Shown piece by piece: positions 36,779-51,010 of a stretch of DNA of 64,000 nucleotides. The notes under the pieces were generated by a model. The model was not told the origin of the DNA. It did not search any database and was given only the letters and a program-made list of their open reading frames with translations. Numbering within the stretch: position 1 is the first letter of the stretch; every line of letters begins with the position of its first letter. The stretch comes from Amia ocellicauda (taxonomy: Eukaryota > Chordata > Actinopteri > Amiiformes > Amiidae): contig NC_089858.1 in assembly GCF_036373705.1 (NCBI RefSeq), forward strand, positions 37,101,137 to 37,165,136. The letters run 5' to 3'. The position numbers and the translations under genes were made by a program.

Positions 36779-36860
36779 TCAATAAATGCTCAGAAGTCCA
36801 CCATGTCATTTTAAATGTGCTCTCAAAGTCATAGAACTCATGACGAGAGACCAGAAACTC
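33476..36860. other. intergenic between TTI2 and SLC18A1, no gene seen
   Basis: No coding exon recognised. Two stretches (about 34760-35220 and 35700-36520) are less repetitive and compositionally balanced, and could be conserved non-coding elements, but that needs alignment. Simple repeats flank them. Confidence 0.4.
36711..36776. repeat. (AAT)n microsatellite
   Basis: About 22 AAT units, just beyond the SLC18A1 3' end. Confidence 0.9.
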
Positions 36861-37219
36861 GGCTTCCAAATCATTTTTTTATTTAATTTAATTTCACATT
36901 ATGTTTTTCCATCTAATATCCAAAAAAGAATAATTTGAGTTCAGAATAAAACTCAGCGAATCCTCGCGGACTCTCCTCTCAGTTTCTCTTCCTGTACTCT
37001 GTTACGACCACATGAAAAGAAAGCAAGATATGTCATCTGACTTGGAAACCAAACACAAGCAGCAATAAGACACTCTGGCTAGCCTGGCAGGAGTGCTCTT
37101 TGGTTGTTGTACTTTTTTCTTCCACATTTTGTTGACTTTCCGTAGGGTTTAGAAAGAACAGAGCGCTCGGGAGCACGGCGCGTGGGCCGCAGCGACCGAG
37201 GGAAGGCCAGCCGTTCCCA
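36860..37219 (-). other. SLC18A1: SLC18A1 3' UTR (inferred)
   Basis: Downstream of the stop. The first AATAAA on the minus strand is at 36883-36878, giving a UTR of roughly 350 bases. Confidence 0.55.
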
Positions 37220-39751
37220 TCACTCTTCAGATTCCTCTTCATCGCTCAGATCGCTCAGGGGAAACTCGCGGTGCATCTTCTGAGTGTTGTAGCTTTTGAC
37301 GTGCATGGGGCACTCCTGGTTGATGATAGCCTGGTGAACGATAACAAACATTAAAATAAGACGTGGGATTAACTGCCTTAGAGAGGCCACCTTTTCCTTT
37401 GGCCCACTTTTGAGCTGACAGAAAAGGCAGCAACCTTTTTCTGTTATTTCTCAGGGCACTACAGGGCACATACATTTATCGGTGAGCTTATATGAGCCTC
37501 TTTTCCATAGGCGTGTGTTTAGGATCATGTCATTTCTTTTGTGTCCTTCAAAGCCAGTGGGTTTTAAAGGTTGTTTATACCGAGCCAAGAGGATGAGTGG
37601 GTGCAGTTCAGTGATTATTTGAGTTATTTAATTAAGAGCCCAGTTGGGATGAAAACTAGAAGCAATCTGGTCCCTTAGGGGGAAACTCATCTGCCGAACA
37701 CTGACTCTTAGCTGGGGTGTTCATTTAAATCTGCTACAAGAAGTAGGCCTAAATAAAAGTAGTGTGGAGTAGTGGTTAGGGCTCTGGACTCTGGATGAGG
37801 GTTGTGTGCTGTTGAACCCTTGTGAAAGGTACTTTACCTAGATTGCTCCAGTAAATGCCCAACTGTATAAATGGGTATGAATGTGATATATTGTAACAAT
37901 TGTAAGTCACCCTGCTAAGAAGTTTAGAAAATAATAATAAAAAGCATCCAGACTCACCATTTTCTCCTCCCGCGCAGCTGGATTTCGTAGGAAGCAGCAC
38001 AAGGGTGCGTACAGGATGTTGATGATGCCAATGATGACCATGAGATAGGGGAAGCCTATAGCTTTCACAATGGCTCCTCCAGTCGACGGGCCTGGAAGGA
38101 GAGACAGAGAGATTTTGAATGACATCACTCTCAGGTGATGTTGATCAAATTCAAATAGGTGTGGTTCTGTCCAACCCTTGTTAAAACACTGACAGACTTG
38201 TTCCTAATATCTTCTGATTTTTATGTTTAGGAGACAAGCAAGAAATAGACACAGGCTGCTGATGATGACAAACTAGCAGCTGTCATTACTTTTTTTAGGG
38301 TTTTCAAAATATAAGCCTGGTTAACACACTACTGAATGTCAAACTGATAGTGAAGGGTTAAATAACCAAGCTATTAACTTTATTTCCAGGGGAGTTATAT
38401 GGGAGAGTACTTGAGGCTTAGTTGGCAATGTCAACATAGTCAGATGTTCCTGATTCTTTGTTATTGCTTGTTTCACATATTCCAGGTCATAAAGAATTTA
38501 TAAATGACATTTATCCCTGTCGGTTTATATATTCCTGTCATATATTTTCATGACAATACAGGGCCATACTGGATGACTTTTCCTCCGTTATTCCCCTTAC
38601 CGATTGCAAATCCCATGCAGAAAGCCACATCAGCAATGGCATAAACACTGCCATAGACCGAGGCATGGCGAATGTCCACCAGGTACCCCATAATTGGCAT
38701 CATTGAAGAGTCAACCATTCCTGCCGGAGACAGAGACACAGAGGTTCCTTTTAAAGAGGTGAAACCCCCAGTTCTGAAAGCAATGGGCTACATTTAAAGC
38801 AATGTTTACAGTGAGAGTTGACTTTGACTGGGTCTAGCTGACGATATAGAAAGCAGGTTTGCATCACTTAGTAACACAGCTAACAATAACATCTGTGAAA
38901 GCTTTTTATACTTCCAGTTTTTACCGAAATGAAAATAAGTCACGCATAAGTGACCCATTCTACATAAGTAATAAAACTATACATCTGAGAAAAACAGATG
39001 GGTTCTAATCAATAAATAAATAAATAAATAAATAAATAAAAGACATTTGAGTAGGTACATGTGAGAGATAAATCCATATAGTTCTCAGAGTATTATCTTC
39101 TGGTATTCTGTTATTGTACAATTAATAACTTTGAGTTGTTGTACTTACTTTTCTTAATAGACCCCTTGAGTTCTCAGACTGTGTTTAAAGTCCTTCAGTT
39201 CTATTTTAAGCCAACATCTTAGTGCTGGGCTCAACATTGGACTGAGCACTATACTATTTCACATTTTCCATTTCCACCAGCCATATGTCCTGTTCTCACA
39301 CTCGTGTCTAGCAAATTATTATCCAAAGGTCATTGAGAAAAACACTGAGAGAACAGCCAGGCTGTAATTGAGCTGAGGGAAAAAAAGCAGGTCTACCACC
39401 TGGCTTAGTAAATCTATGACTAATGTCTTGAGAGAAAAAAATAATACACATATACAATATTGATAGAACAATATTCATTTTGATGATAAGGGAATTAAAC
39501 TGTTGAAAGATTTAAATGAATGCTGCCAGCGTGCTTCAGTATTTGTGAAGCTTAGCGTATCAACCATTTGAATTCAGGATGAGACCTGAAGCGTACTTAC
39601 CAATTGCAAACCCAAGACCACCATTAGGACCAATGAGCCCATATATATTTTTGGCAAAAGGGACCTGTAAACAAATTAGAAAGAAAATCAGCGTATTGGA
39701 GAAGCATATCAGAATCAGATACTCGATCACACAAAATCACTCAGATACAAG

Positions 39752-39811
<60 letters not shown>

Positions 39812-42800
39812 TTACTGTATTTATTTTTTATTTTTACTTCTACTGTCTTTGTTCAGTTCCATTAGCCAGAAATCCAGTTACATTGTGTATGTATCAGCTT
39901 TGGCAAAACTACTAATGTCCTGCCAATAAAGCAACTTTTGAATTTGAATTTGAAAAATAATATATAATAAGATGTAGATAAACATGTATAGAGATTGTTT
40001 TTGCTATTCAAACTAATATTTTGTTGCGCTGTAGTTTGTGTCCAATTAACAGCTATGCCCAGTGGTGTAATTGAGGGAACGTAATTTGAAGGGAATTTTG
40101 CATACGCCCACGTAATTTGAAGGGAATTTTATGTACACCCATGTAATTTGGAGGGAACTTTGGATTATGTAATTTGTTCACCATTCCATGGTTGTCGAAT
40201 CGCCAGCCGGTGGTGTGTGGAATTACAATATACCCACTTCTTCAATCACCACTACAGAACTGGTTGTGCCAATTTCTGCTAAGATGCAGCAGTGTCCTGC
40301 CAGGACTTGTTGGCTACATGTGGGCTGGCTTGGAGCACAGCCCTCTTAAAGGTCTGGTGTATATGAATGCAGTACTACGGGGATGTCCTGTTGATGGCAC
40401 AATACTCACACACAGCAGGCTGATTCCAACTATCATCATGCCAATCATGGAACACAACCACCTGGGGGAGGAGTCACAGGTTAGAGACCTGTTTGAAGGA
40501 TGGCTGACCGTGCTGACAAAGTCATCATTGTATCCATGCAGACAGAACACAACATCTTTTCAAGTCAGAATTTAACAGCTCATTACAGTCTCAGAGTGGA
40601 GGGAACAGATGTACATTATCAGAACGCAGTGGAAAAAAGACTACAATAGATTTTATAACGACACTTTACATGTTTGGTAATGTACAGTCAAAGATTAGGG
40701 CCTGTAACTGACATGTATAAATACTTAAAAATGTGCAATAAGTGCACTTTTCAAAGATGTATCAACCTGGTACTAACTGGCATCCCTTAATGATTAATTC
40801 CATGTTAATTACGAATGGGACATTGTTTCTATCCAAATGTTAATACTTTACTAGGTTTGAATGCTACCAAAGTAAAGCCTTTTTTGAGGTGAAGTTCTGT
40901 TAGGAAATATAATGGTTAATACATTAAAACAGATGTGCCACACTTTTTGAGATTTTGTACTGATGCAATGGTATAAAGATTCTTACCTGCCCATTTTGTT
41001 AGCAAGGAAACCAAACAAGTTTGTGCCGATGAGGTAGGAGATACTAGCTGGAAGAAAAGCTATACCTAAAGGATTATATAGAAACAAGATTACTTTTTTT
41101 CTATGCAACGAAGTGATACAGCAACCAAACAGTGCTGATTTGAGGTTAGAATGAGCCCTTTTTAAAGTAAACTTAGCATCAATTCATACTAACATCATTC
41201 AAATTAAACTGCTTTCCCCTTTGATTCAATACAACGGATCTCTTTGAAATCGATTCGGGACACATTTCAGACAAAATGCAAAGCCCTGTTTACACTTTTT
41301 TCAGTTTTTGACAGATGAAAATAGACCGGGGAGTCAAGCCAGTAAAGACTATAATATACTTCCATATATTGTGTTGTAGTTTGTAAAATCAAGGTAAAAG
41401 AGAATGGATATGACCAGGGAATTGCCCAGGCTAGAGTTTGCATATTTACTCTCTTGATGTGCAAATAGATTTAAGGATTGGAAATATAACTCCCTTTGCA
41501 TGGGGAGTTTGAACAGTACTGTATTCCCAGCACCAGGTATAGTGTATTGCAGGGCTGTGAGTGTATTTACAAAGCCACACAGGTGAAATTAAAATAATTA
41601 AATCCCAAATCTATTAAAATCTCACTTTGCCAAGTGTACAGAGTCATCCTCCAGTACATAATGTCATCCAAACCAGTGATATCTGCACCAAAGGGCACAG
41701 ATTGTGGGTCGTGGGTTCAGTCCCAGGTGGAGGACACTGCTGTTGTACTTTTGAGCAAGGTACTGTACCCAGATTGCTCCAGTAAACCCCAGCTGTATAA
41801 ATGGGTATGTAAAAATAATGTGATGTATTTTTACAATTGTAACAATGTCTCATACATATTCCAGAAACGTACCAAGCTGCCATTTTGGGGAGCACATGGT
41901 TTGCATCATCCATATCGGGAGGGTGGGCTCCAGCATAGCCACCCCCATATTGGCAAAACACAGGGAACCTGCAACAAACGGAAACACAGTATCAGTTTCT
42001 GGGTCGATGTAAAGAAAAGGTGCAAAAGACTTAGCGGTTATCCCACACTGTGCATCAGAGCAGCTGTTACTACACACAGAGGACACCTCCTTACAATGAG
42101 TTTTGTTTGTTATACTATATTTATGTTCTGCAGGGATGAGTAACCATGATCCTTTGGGAGTGGAATGGTTGGGGATTAAGCAACACCCCTTTTAACCAAA
42201 AGATCACAACACAAGTTATCATCTCTAGAGGGGGGTGGTCTTTGATAATTAATGAGTCGTTTAACTGCATGAGATTCAAAACACAGATATACGAGAGTCT
42301 TATTCGATTTTTTCTCCATTAGGTGAAATGTTTTTGCCTCCCACGGTTATCATTTTATAAGCCCATATCTTATTTTGTGCTGCTGTGTGGTATCTTTGCA
42401 ATGTACAATAGTGAGGAAAACTAATGGATTTAATCTGGACACAGCTCTTACCTGCAGTTATAAGTATATAGGGGTCTCGTAACAGGGTTAGCAAAGGTGT
42501 GCCTTCCACACTCTGAAAAACAAGAGGCATGTCTTTAGGCTAAATGCATTCTATGAATTTAATTTACATCTCCTACATTGGTACTATCACTCAGAATATA
42601 GCTGGCTCACTGCAATAGTTTCTCTTGGGTGTCTTATACAGTAATGAAATTAACAGCTATCTCTGGATTTTCAATTAAGGGCATCTCAGTGGAGTTTTTA
42701 GCCACCAAAAATCTCAATAAAACACAGCAGTAAAAAGAAAAAAAATTGAGAAAAAACACACAAGGAAATCTTAAATGTTAACAATGTTAACGACAGCAAT

Positions 42801-45800
42801 AAAGCTAAGATAATTAAGCTACTTAATAAAGGGGGGGTTATCTTATCTTAAAAAGATCTCTCCTATTTGAAAGGAAATCGAAGATACTTCAGGAATGCTT
42901 AATTCTTGATAAAAAGCTCTCCCTGCGACGAGTAATCTTAGGATCCGAACAAGGGTAACAGTAAAACTACTAAGATCTAGGTCATTTCAGAGCATTCTTC
43001 CCACCCAAATGTTTTCACCAAAGGATAGTTTACACCCCTGTGCAAAAAGAACTATGAAGAAAGAGGCATATTTTAAGTTGCATTTTATTAAAATCTTGTT
43101 TGCCTTTGCCCACAAGAATTAAGACAAAGGAAATTGCAGGAAAGCTGCCACACAATGGGATATTTTGGTGAAAGGGGTCCCTATTAACAATAACACAATA
43201 AATCATTGAGCATTGGTTGTTACCCATCATGCATCAGTCCAACCCCTCTGGACCTATTAGGAAGGGGGCTGAATTGGTCATTATGTCATATACTTAGTGA
43301 TAACCTCACTGGTATAGTGCAGGGATGCTTGTATCTGTTCTGTAGGGCATCAGTCCAGCAGGTTTAATTGGTCTCCTTAAATCACAAACACTTTGGAAAC
43401 TAGGGCAAGTCTTTAAACGAGTCTGATGAAGCCAAGGATGTTGTGAATCAGTTGTTTTAGACCTAAGGTGGAATGAGAACCTGAAGAGCCCTCTGGGATC
43501 AGGGTGGGCCACCCCTGTTATAGTGTCACAAGAAAGGGAAAGAAACTGGCCTTGGTGAGGCCAATTGGAGTTAATTTTGGAGATGGATCTCAAAAACAGA
43601 AACGAACCAAAAAGATCAGTGGCCGATTTACAGGGGAACACCTGTAACACCTCTGTTAGATGCATTGAGAAACCATGTGACTCAGAGACTCAGTGAGACT
43701 GGGGGCCTTTTGCACGACACCTGTATCACAACTTGCAGTTAATTGCTCTAAGAATACAGTCCATTAATCAATAAGGGACTGCTTCTCAATAGCCTGCAAG
43801 GGGACTGTAATGAGCATCATGTCACACAGCACTGAACGTCGCAGACTGCCAAGATGTCCTTTGGATATTGAGTTCTTTCCTTTCTGTTAATCTCAATAAA
43901 ACGTATTTGACATTCAAGCGGTTACCTCCTATTTTGGGTTGTTGTTTTTTGTTGGCAATCAGTGGGAAAAGAGAGCTAGGAAAAGACTTACCCCCGGAGA
44001 AATCTTTGACGGCTGGAGTATACATAGCTGCAGGGCTGTATTGGAGACAGGAGGAAGGAAATAACGTCTCATTATAATTCGAATTATGAGTATGGATTTT
44101 GTAGCAAAGCTGGAGGGCAATCGACAATGCCACAGCTACAGTACATGTTGTACTAAGCTGACAATACAGTAGAAAACCTAAAAGCTAAAAAGTGGATCTG
44201 AAACTACTATACTTTTAAGGGACTAAATGATTTGTAAAATGTACAAATGTAGTTTTTTCTTTGGTACTTTGTAGGTGGCAAGGTTGCAGTTCACAGCCCT
44301 CAGTAGAAAGTGCTTGCATTCACTGTCATTTAGGGGGTGAAATGTGTGTATGAATGTGTGAAGACATGACAGACCACAACTCACCGCCATCAAACAGAGC
44401 CAGGAAGGCCAAAATGAGGAAGGGGGCGCTCTTTCCAACAAACTCATACATCACACTGCCAAAAGGGGCTCCGACTGGGGGAACAATCACAAGGGAAACC
44501 ATGCTCTTATGGAAACAAGTTAATGGAAAAAGCAAATGCACTGGTTGTATTTTATTCTCTTTATGAAACATGCTAAGTTAAAATGAACTCAGTGCAGAAA
44601 AATTACCACAATGCGCCAATGTGTACCCTTACCAAAATCTGAAGGTAAAGTCTTTAATCCAAAACGCGGCCATTTCCGAAATAGATATAACCCTGTTAAA
44701 TGAACACAAAAACCCTTCCTATGGACTTTTACACACTGCCTGGGGTCAGCAAAGTGCTATAAGAAAGCACTTGTGATTAGAGTACACGTGTGAGGAGTAT
44801 TGATGTGTATTGAGACTCAGAGAGGAAACAAAGAATAGACAAAGAGGATGTTGTTGTCACTTACTAAGGATGCCCATTGCTAGCCCCCCCAGAGCTATCC
44901 CCATGGCGAATCCTCGTTCATTGTCATCTGTATAAACACTGGCCAGCATCCCCAGACCTGCGAAGAAACAGATGTCACAGACACAGAACGAGGAGCTCTC
45001 GTCTCAGCCAGCCTTCTTTGAAAAGAGGTTTATGGCAGTTTAACCGCTGTCATACTCAGTAACAGACTGAGAAAAGCAGCCCTTGAAAATGACTCAAAGA
45101 GGTTTCCCCCTTGACTCCCATGTAAGTAAACACATTGCTTTTTCTCACTCTGGCCAGTGCCAGCATGACCACTAGCTATACTGGTCACCATATGGTTAAC
45201 CCACCAGCCCATCGGGAAGATTATAGAACTTCTGGTAGATCTGGTAGACTCACTGGTCAGATTAGTGCTGCCAGTCAACTGATGGCTTTAGGTCCAGGAG
45301 AAGGACACATAGACACAGAGGGCTGCTTACCTGCCACAGAGGAGAAAGAGGAGCCAATTCCCTGAAGAGCCCGAGCCACAAGCAATAAGGCATACGTCCC
45401 TGAGAAGGCGAATACTGGAAATCAAGGGAGGAGGAGCACTGGACTCAGAACTCAGGACATTTTAACAGAATCATAAAGTACACAGGCAGAGTAGGAGTCA
45501 AGGAAAGCACTAATTCTTATAATAATGTTGAAACTACAATAATCGATAATCCTAGGGTGTCACAACCCCCCTGTGCCCAGTCTTTGGGATTAACCTGTTA
45601 CCCTTGATGTATGATTGCTGAGTGTGATGTAATTGAATGATAATACCTGCATGCTTTTGCCAGATAGCTTTATATACACATGGTGTCTGACATTTGAATC
45701 CATCTTGATGTAGACTTTTGAACAACAAAATGTTCAGTGTCCTTTGCTTTCAGCTGTCTTTATCATGGTCCTCTACACATTTGAGGTGATTAAAGATTGT

Positions 45801-48800
45801 TTCTCCATTTTCATGAGATCCTTTCTTTCTTAAACTCAACCCTTTGGATAAAATGTCAAACCAAGGGCCTTTTGTAAGGTATTCTGCACTAGTTGCTCTC
45901 TGAAAGTCACTTTGGACAAATCCCACTGTCTAATTTTAATTGCTAATACTTGAATAATAAGGTGTGCTAACTATAAGTTGCTTGCTTGGTATTCATCTGC
46001 AGACTGTTCACCTAAGTACCTGAGATATCAATTAATTTAACTCTTCAGCTTTGAATGATTTTACATGTTGAACCCCCCCCCCCCCGTTTCCTAAGCTTAA
46101 TACATCTCAGGAAACAATCAGGTAGATTAGGTCCAATCTTAAAGTCAAATCTAACATGAAACTTGGCCTAAATTAAGAAAACAAAAACATCCACAAATCT
46201 TTAAAAAAAACGTATTTGGTTCTTTAAAAAGCTGACTTGATTAACACATATAGGTAAATATGATTAAATAAAATGTCCCATTCTATGTCCAGTTGTAAAA
46301 GCTGTTTACTTCACAGTGTAGATCAAGAAACTTGAAGAAGTCTAGAAAATTATGCATACAAGAATAAGGGACACTTGTTACATTTGATGTCCTTTACCTG
46401 TCGCTCAGTTATGTATTGCACTCATATATCCAGCCTATGTGATTTTTCTTATATTATTAAAAGACTTCATGGGTGCTTACATATTGTTGACACAAACATG
46501 ATGATGAAGCCAGCAAACATTGGGATGTGGTATCCGATCCTGCAGGAAAAGAAAAGAAAAACACATGAGGCAATCAGTCTTGGATAGGACCTGGGAGGTC
46601 ATCTCCACATTAGGGCTGGAGAGAGCAGCGATTGCATGCGATTGATGGCAGCATTGTGTGACTCGATTATGCTGCGTCGCGAGGAGCCGTCATTCTGACA
46701 CCCATTTGCCTCGTGATCTAAGCGACTTCCCGAATGCACGCAGGTAAAATAACCTCACAGAAATTGATTTGAATTGACAATCACACCCTAAGAGGCCCAG
46801 GAGCTTCCTCATTATCACGTCTTGGAAATATTTCAGTCATCTTCCTGCTGTTGTCTTTCCTGGGGAACACAAAGGATGGCTCATCATCCTTTACAATGAA
46901 GGAGAAAATTTGCTCCTTATACCACGCTGTAGTCATGTGATTGTAGGGGAAGGAGAACGGAGGTGCGCTGTGATTAATTTCTTAGAACATTTTCCCAACA
47001 GAAATGAAAGATCCTCATTTACCAGGACAAGAATTTTAGAAGGTAGAAAGGTACAGCACAATAGAAAGGTATGGTGGTAGACTTTCCAGTTAACAAGTTG
47101 GCTGTGGGGGTATAAAAAACTAATGCTAGACAAACAAACCACAGATGCCAAAGAGAGCTCTGTAAAATGTGACCTTGTAAGGCTCAGCAAATATGGCATC
47201 ATGGAAACCATTTGTTTGCTTCCTTTCTTTTTCCTTGTATATTTGGTGCTGGAATACATTTCATAGCATTGTCTACAGTTACACTGGTGTCGCAGATTTG
47301 AATAGATTTGTATCAAAGCTGTCTAGAATTACAGGGTGGGAGGTTATGGAGCCCAAAAGATATTGTACAGTAATACAATATTAATTGAGAAAAGGTTTAA
47401 CAGTAAAATGTAAAGCGTTGCTCTTCAGATCCCATCCCTGAGGGACAATTCCTGGCTTCCATTGCACTTCAGCTCTTAATTACTTAATTGCATTAATTCT
47501 TCACTCAACTGAATCAATTTAACCACTTCCCCAGGTCTAATACAGTTGCTAGATTTTAGGAGGCCCTAGAAATGTGCTAGATTGTGGCCCACTGAGATTG
47601 AATGTTATATTATCTCAGGCCCAAACCGTAACCCTGTACTTTCCATGTTGAAGGGGTTAGCAGCAATACCAATGGGATAATGCTGGCCCTGACATCTTCC
47701 TAGATCTAAAACAACAATGACAGATCAAGTACCTGTTGGTTAGGGGACCCACAAAGGGGTTAACCAGCAGCTGCACTAAAGCTTTGGAGGCAAACAGAAG
47801 GCCGACACGCACGTTTTCTTCCTCCAGGAAATGGCTATTCTTCACGCAGCTGTTGTGGCTCGCGGGGATCGCGGTCTCCATCTGGGTGGTTGAGTCGTTG
47901 AAAGCCTTGCTGGTGACGAGGGCTGATGCGTTTGCTGTGGAGTCTGTGGGGATGTAGGTCACGTTGTCGTACAAGGAGAAGACTGAAGAAAAGGCTGGGA
48001 CTGTGGAGGCCTGTGGTGTGGGAGGAGAGGTCTGGTTTGGGATGAGCTCCAGCGTCTTGAACTCCGTGGCATACAGGAAGCTGGGGATTATGGGCACTGA
48101 AAAATGGGAAAGGACAGGTGTGCAGTTAGCAGGCGGGAGATGCACTTTGAAGAGGCAGACGGGAACCCGAAGGTTGGTGGTAACACTCTGACCTCCGCCG
48201 TGTTGATTCTCCTGCCCTAGTCCGACAGACACTGAAAGACAAACTCGCATCCCTGCAGGGGAAGCAATGCCGGAGCTCGGTTATCAAAGGGGCTCCTATC
48301 AGATGCGCTTTGTCGAGACCCAAATGTCGCCGCAGACAAGGTCAGCGTTCTCATCCGCTTTTGCCAAAGGTCGGGTTTGGATTTGAATGTTAAAGGTACG
48401 TCTTTGGTGTCAAATAAATAAAACGGAAGAGAACACACTGACCTACGTGCAGTGATTAAACTCTCCATCTCAATTCATATAGGTCTGGCATTAACAATAA
48501 GCACTGCCCAAACTAGTTTATTACTGTGTTCCTATTTAAGGCTCAAATTCCATTAACTCACTCTTAACTCATTGCTATTGGCTTGCCTTTTTTTACCTCA
48601 TTCTATGAGGACTGGGTAACTTTTGAAAGTTATGTTGCTAAGCTGAAAGAAATCAAACATTACAATTGTTGCTAACTCACTTAATTCCCAGGACTCAGTA
48701 TAATCGTCTTTTATGAGATTCAAAACATCAAATGCCTTGTGATATTTTTAAGTTCATTATTTCTCTCCTTCCTTCCCAGCAATCCATATTTTAATAGTGC

Positions 48801-49257
48801 TGTATGTCATCTGTCTATTCATAATATTTCCCCCCTATTTGCATTCACCATGATTCACCAAATGAGGAACACTGACCAATACACAATACTGGCCAATTAT
48901 TCACCTTTTGGTAAAACAACCGATCACTCTAGCTAAAACTAACTCTAGCACCCCCAAAACTAAATTTAGGATACAGAATAATGCATTTGCATTATAGATA
49001 TATTTGGAGACATCTTGAAGACCCTACCCCATGCCAACCTTAGACCCCATGGGGTTTGTCCGAAGGCACAAAGAGAAATAAGAACGATGTCAAATGCTGG
49101 GCGAGCATAATGAGCCAATCAGAAGCCAGGGGGCAGACTTACCCACGACTGTGAGGAGCATGTTGTCCAGCAGGAGAGCCACGCAAACCACCACCAGCAC
49201 CAGCCTCCGAGACTCCCTGCCCTCTTTCAGCCATTGTAGAGGGTTGAAGATGGGCAT
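37220..49257 (-). CDS. SLC18A1: SLC18A1 / VMAT1, vesicular monoamine transporter
   Basis: Fifteen coding exons in order: 49257-49143, 48096-47733, 46539-46481, 45414-45331, 44957-44865, 44474-44385, 44035-43992, 42512-42452, 41968-41873, 41065-40987, 40461-40410, 39664-39601, 38720-38601, 38091-37958, 37330-37220. They total 1566 nt, join without a stop and give 521 aa (human VMAT1 525). It is a twelve-helix H+/monoamine antiporter of vesicle membranes. Visible are TM1 [13 protein letters not shown] with its buried Asp31, a long luminal loop with four N-glycosylation sequons (NQT, NVT, NAS, NDS) and a Cys, [42 protein letters not shown], and Asp in GMVDSSMMP (TM10) and [10 protein letters not shown] (TM11). 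The tail ([20 protein letters not shown] then an acidic cluster) fits VMAT1 better than VMAT2. Confidence 0.96.
37761..37945 (+). repeat. tRNA-derived SINE in SLC18A1 last intron
   Basis: The head 'gtgtggagtagtggttaggg' looks like a tRNA A-box region, then 'attgctccagtaaatgccc', 'ctgtataaatgggtatgaat', 'gtaagtcaccctgctaagaa' and an (AAT)-rich tail ending 13 bases before the exon 14 donor. Same family as 17728-17945. Confidence 0.65.
39011..39042. repeat. (AAAT)n microsatellite
   Basis: About eight tandem AAAT/AATA units in an SLC18A1 intron. Confidence 0.8.
39758..39803. repeat. (TA)n microsatellite in SLC18A1 intron
   Basis: A pure TA run about 95 bases upstream (in transcript sense) of exon 12. 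Confidence 0.9.
41697..41850 (+). repeat. tRNA-derived SINE (truncated)
   Basis: 'gtgggttcagtcccaggtgg' (B-box-like), 'ggacactgctgttgtacttt', 'agattgctccagtaaacccc' and 'ctgtataaatgggtatgtaa' match the copies at 17728-17945 and 37761-37945. It stops just before SLC18A1 exon 9. Confidence 0.65.
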
Positions 49258-49270
49258 CGTTTTGGGCACA
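49258..49270 (-). other. SLC18A1: SLC18A1 5' UTR part of the first coding exon
   Basis: A minus-strand acceptor (gttccccttccag) precedes base 49270, 13 bases before the ATG, so the 5' UTR is split. The upstream exon candidate is at 50940-50975. Confidence 0.5.
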
Positions 49271-50939
49271 CTGGAAGGGGAACTCTCTACAAAACCTGGG
49301 CCAAACAGAAAATTGCTCACACAGGCTGCAATATGCAGCTACAGTCTCCTGGTAGTGATTGCTTTTGGGACACAGACAACTTGTTGGGCTACAGGAACGA
49401 AGGCAGTGCAGCTGGCTTTTACAAATGGATTTGTTTGACCACGGTTCCTCACTCAGAACCGCAAGACTAGCCTACCTCAGGCAAATGTCAGCTTCTTTTT
49501 AAACTGCCATCGATCTGTTATTTAATTACCTCCTATCAAGTCCCCCAAATCACACTGCTAATCAAAGCAGCTGAAAGTGGCCCTCACTTTTAAGATTGTG
49601 TAATTACACTGTGATCTTAGCACCAAAGCAGGGGCTGTCTATTCTAAAAACAAACAAACATTACATTACCGGTACTACTACCACTACCGGTCCTAATGAA
49701 CATATGAATACCACGTAGTTGTCTTGTGAATCAAAGTAAATATTGAGGCTTAACGATGTCAAACAGGAACTCATTACTGTAAAAGCAGCCTTATAAATGC
49801 AGCGGAGATGTTCGGCTTCTGGAGTAATTTCCCAACAATCGAATTAGACCATTTGAATCCTTTGCATGTCTTAATCATTACCCAGAGACATATCAGCATC
49901 TATCCTTGTGTGCGCTGTTCCTCATAAAACATAACTGTTTATGGCTAAATGACATATGAGGTTCCTGGGCAACCATGTTATATATTTTGAACACTTCTGT
50001 TGTAAATTATTTTTTATATTTTAGTGCTTTTCTGGTATGGTTATTATCTGTCAGCTTCTGTTATCTATATTACATATAAATAGTTCCCTTTTCCAAACAA
50101 GCCCCTGTAGTGATTCCCAGTAAAGAGGAAACCAGGGTGATGTTAGGTTTTAATATACTGAATATAGAATCAACAAGTTCTGAAGTTTTTATTATGTGCA
50201 TTCAAAATTTCGAAAAGCAAGATACCTGCCACAAAGCATGTTTCAGTATTGTGAAGAAATATATCATTCAACCTTTATTTTTATTATACTTTGATAACTA
50301 CTACTATTAGTAGCACTACCATCCAATTAAAAGCATTGCACTGTCAAATACCAACTCAGCAAACAATATTTTTCTTCAGCTTTCTGAAGAATTAAAGCAG
50401 TTACGATGTTACAGTTGCATTACTTTTTTTTTCTGTAAAGCTGTATTTGTCAAAATAAATGTTTAATCAATCGCAACTAATATTTGCATGAAGATGATTC
50501 ATATATTCATATTAGTGTAATCCTTTTTATTTATATTTCTGTACATGCATCAAATAAAGAACAACCTCAAGATGACTTTTGACCAATATTAGAAGAACTG
50601 ATTCCAATCCTGCCTCCTATCTCTCTTATAATGTCTTGGACACTGCAACAGGTGCCATGTCCTCACCAGGAGAACTAACACCTCTCCGCAAGAAAGTCAT
50701 TCATTTCCAGAGATAATATAACACTTTGATGACTGATTTCCCTTAACCCACCCCACAACACACACACAAACACACACATTATTCTTTGTAAGTAATCATC
50801 CAGCTACTGTAAAGAAAGTCACAGTATTGTCTAGTTAAAAAAAAGTAAAGAGAAGAATTAGAAATGTGCCCAAGAGGCTCTTGATTTTTCCTCCCTCTCA
50901 CAGTCAGGAGCTGTACAGGGCTCAGACAAGCACTCTTAC

Positions 50940-51010
50940 CTTGCAATGCATTCTGCCGAAGCGTTTCAGGTGCAAGTCAACGCGCTGCTTCCAATTGCCT
51001 GCTATTTATG
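50940..51010 (-). promoter_or_regulatory. SLC18A1: candidate SLC18A1 promoter and first (non-coding) exon
   Basis: Minus strand: a TATA-like CATAAATAG (51010-51002), then about 60 bases, then a consensus donor after 50940 (gcattgcaag then gtaagag). Splicing to the acceptor at 49270 gives a short 5' UTR. The candidate exon holds an upstream ATG at 50951-50949. The TSS near 50975 is inferred from TATA spacing. Confidence 0.45.

Noticed and set aside
44100-44133. Minus-strand ALQLC-like codons resembling SLC18A1 exon 7, about 75 bases upstream of it
   Set aside because: No usable donor follows and the frame does not match beyond five residues. The true exon (44035-43992, [15 protein letters not shown]) has a good acceptor and donor and keeps phase on both sides.
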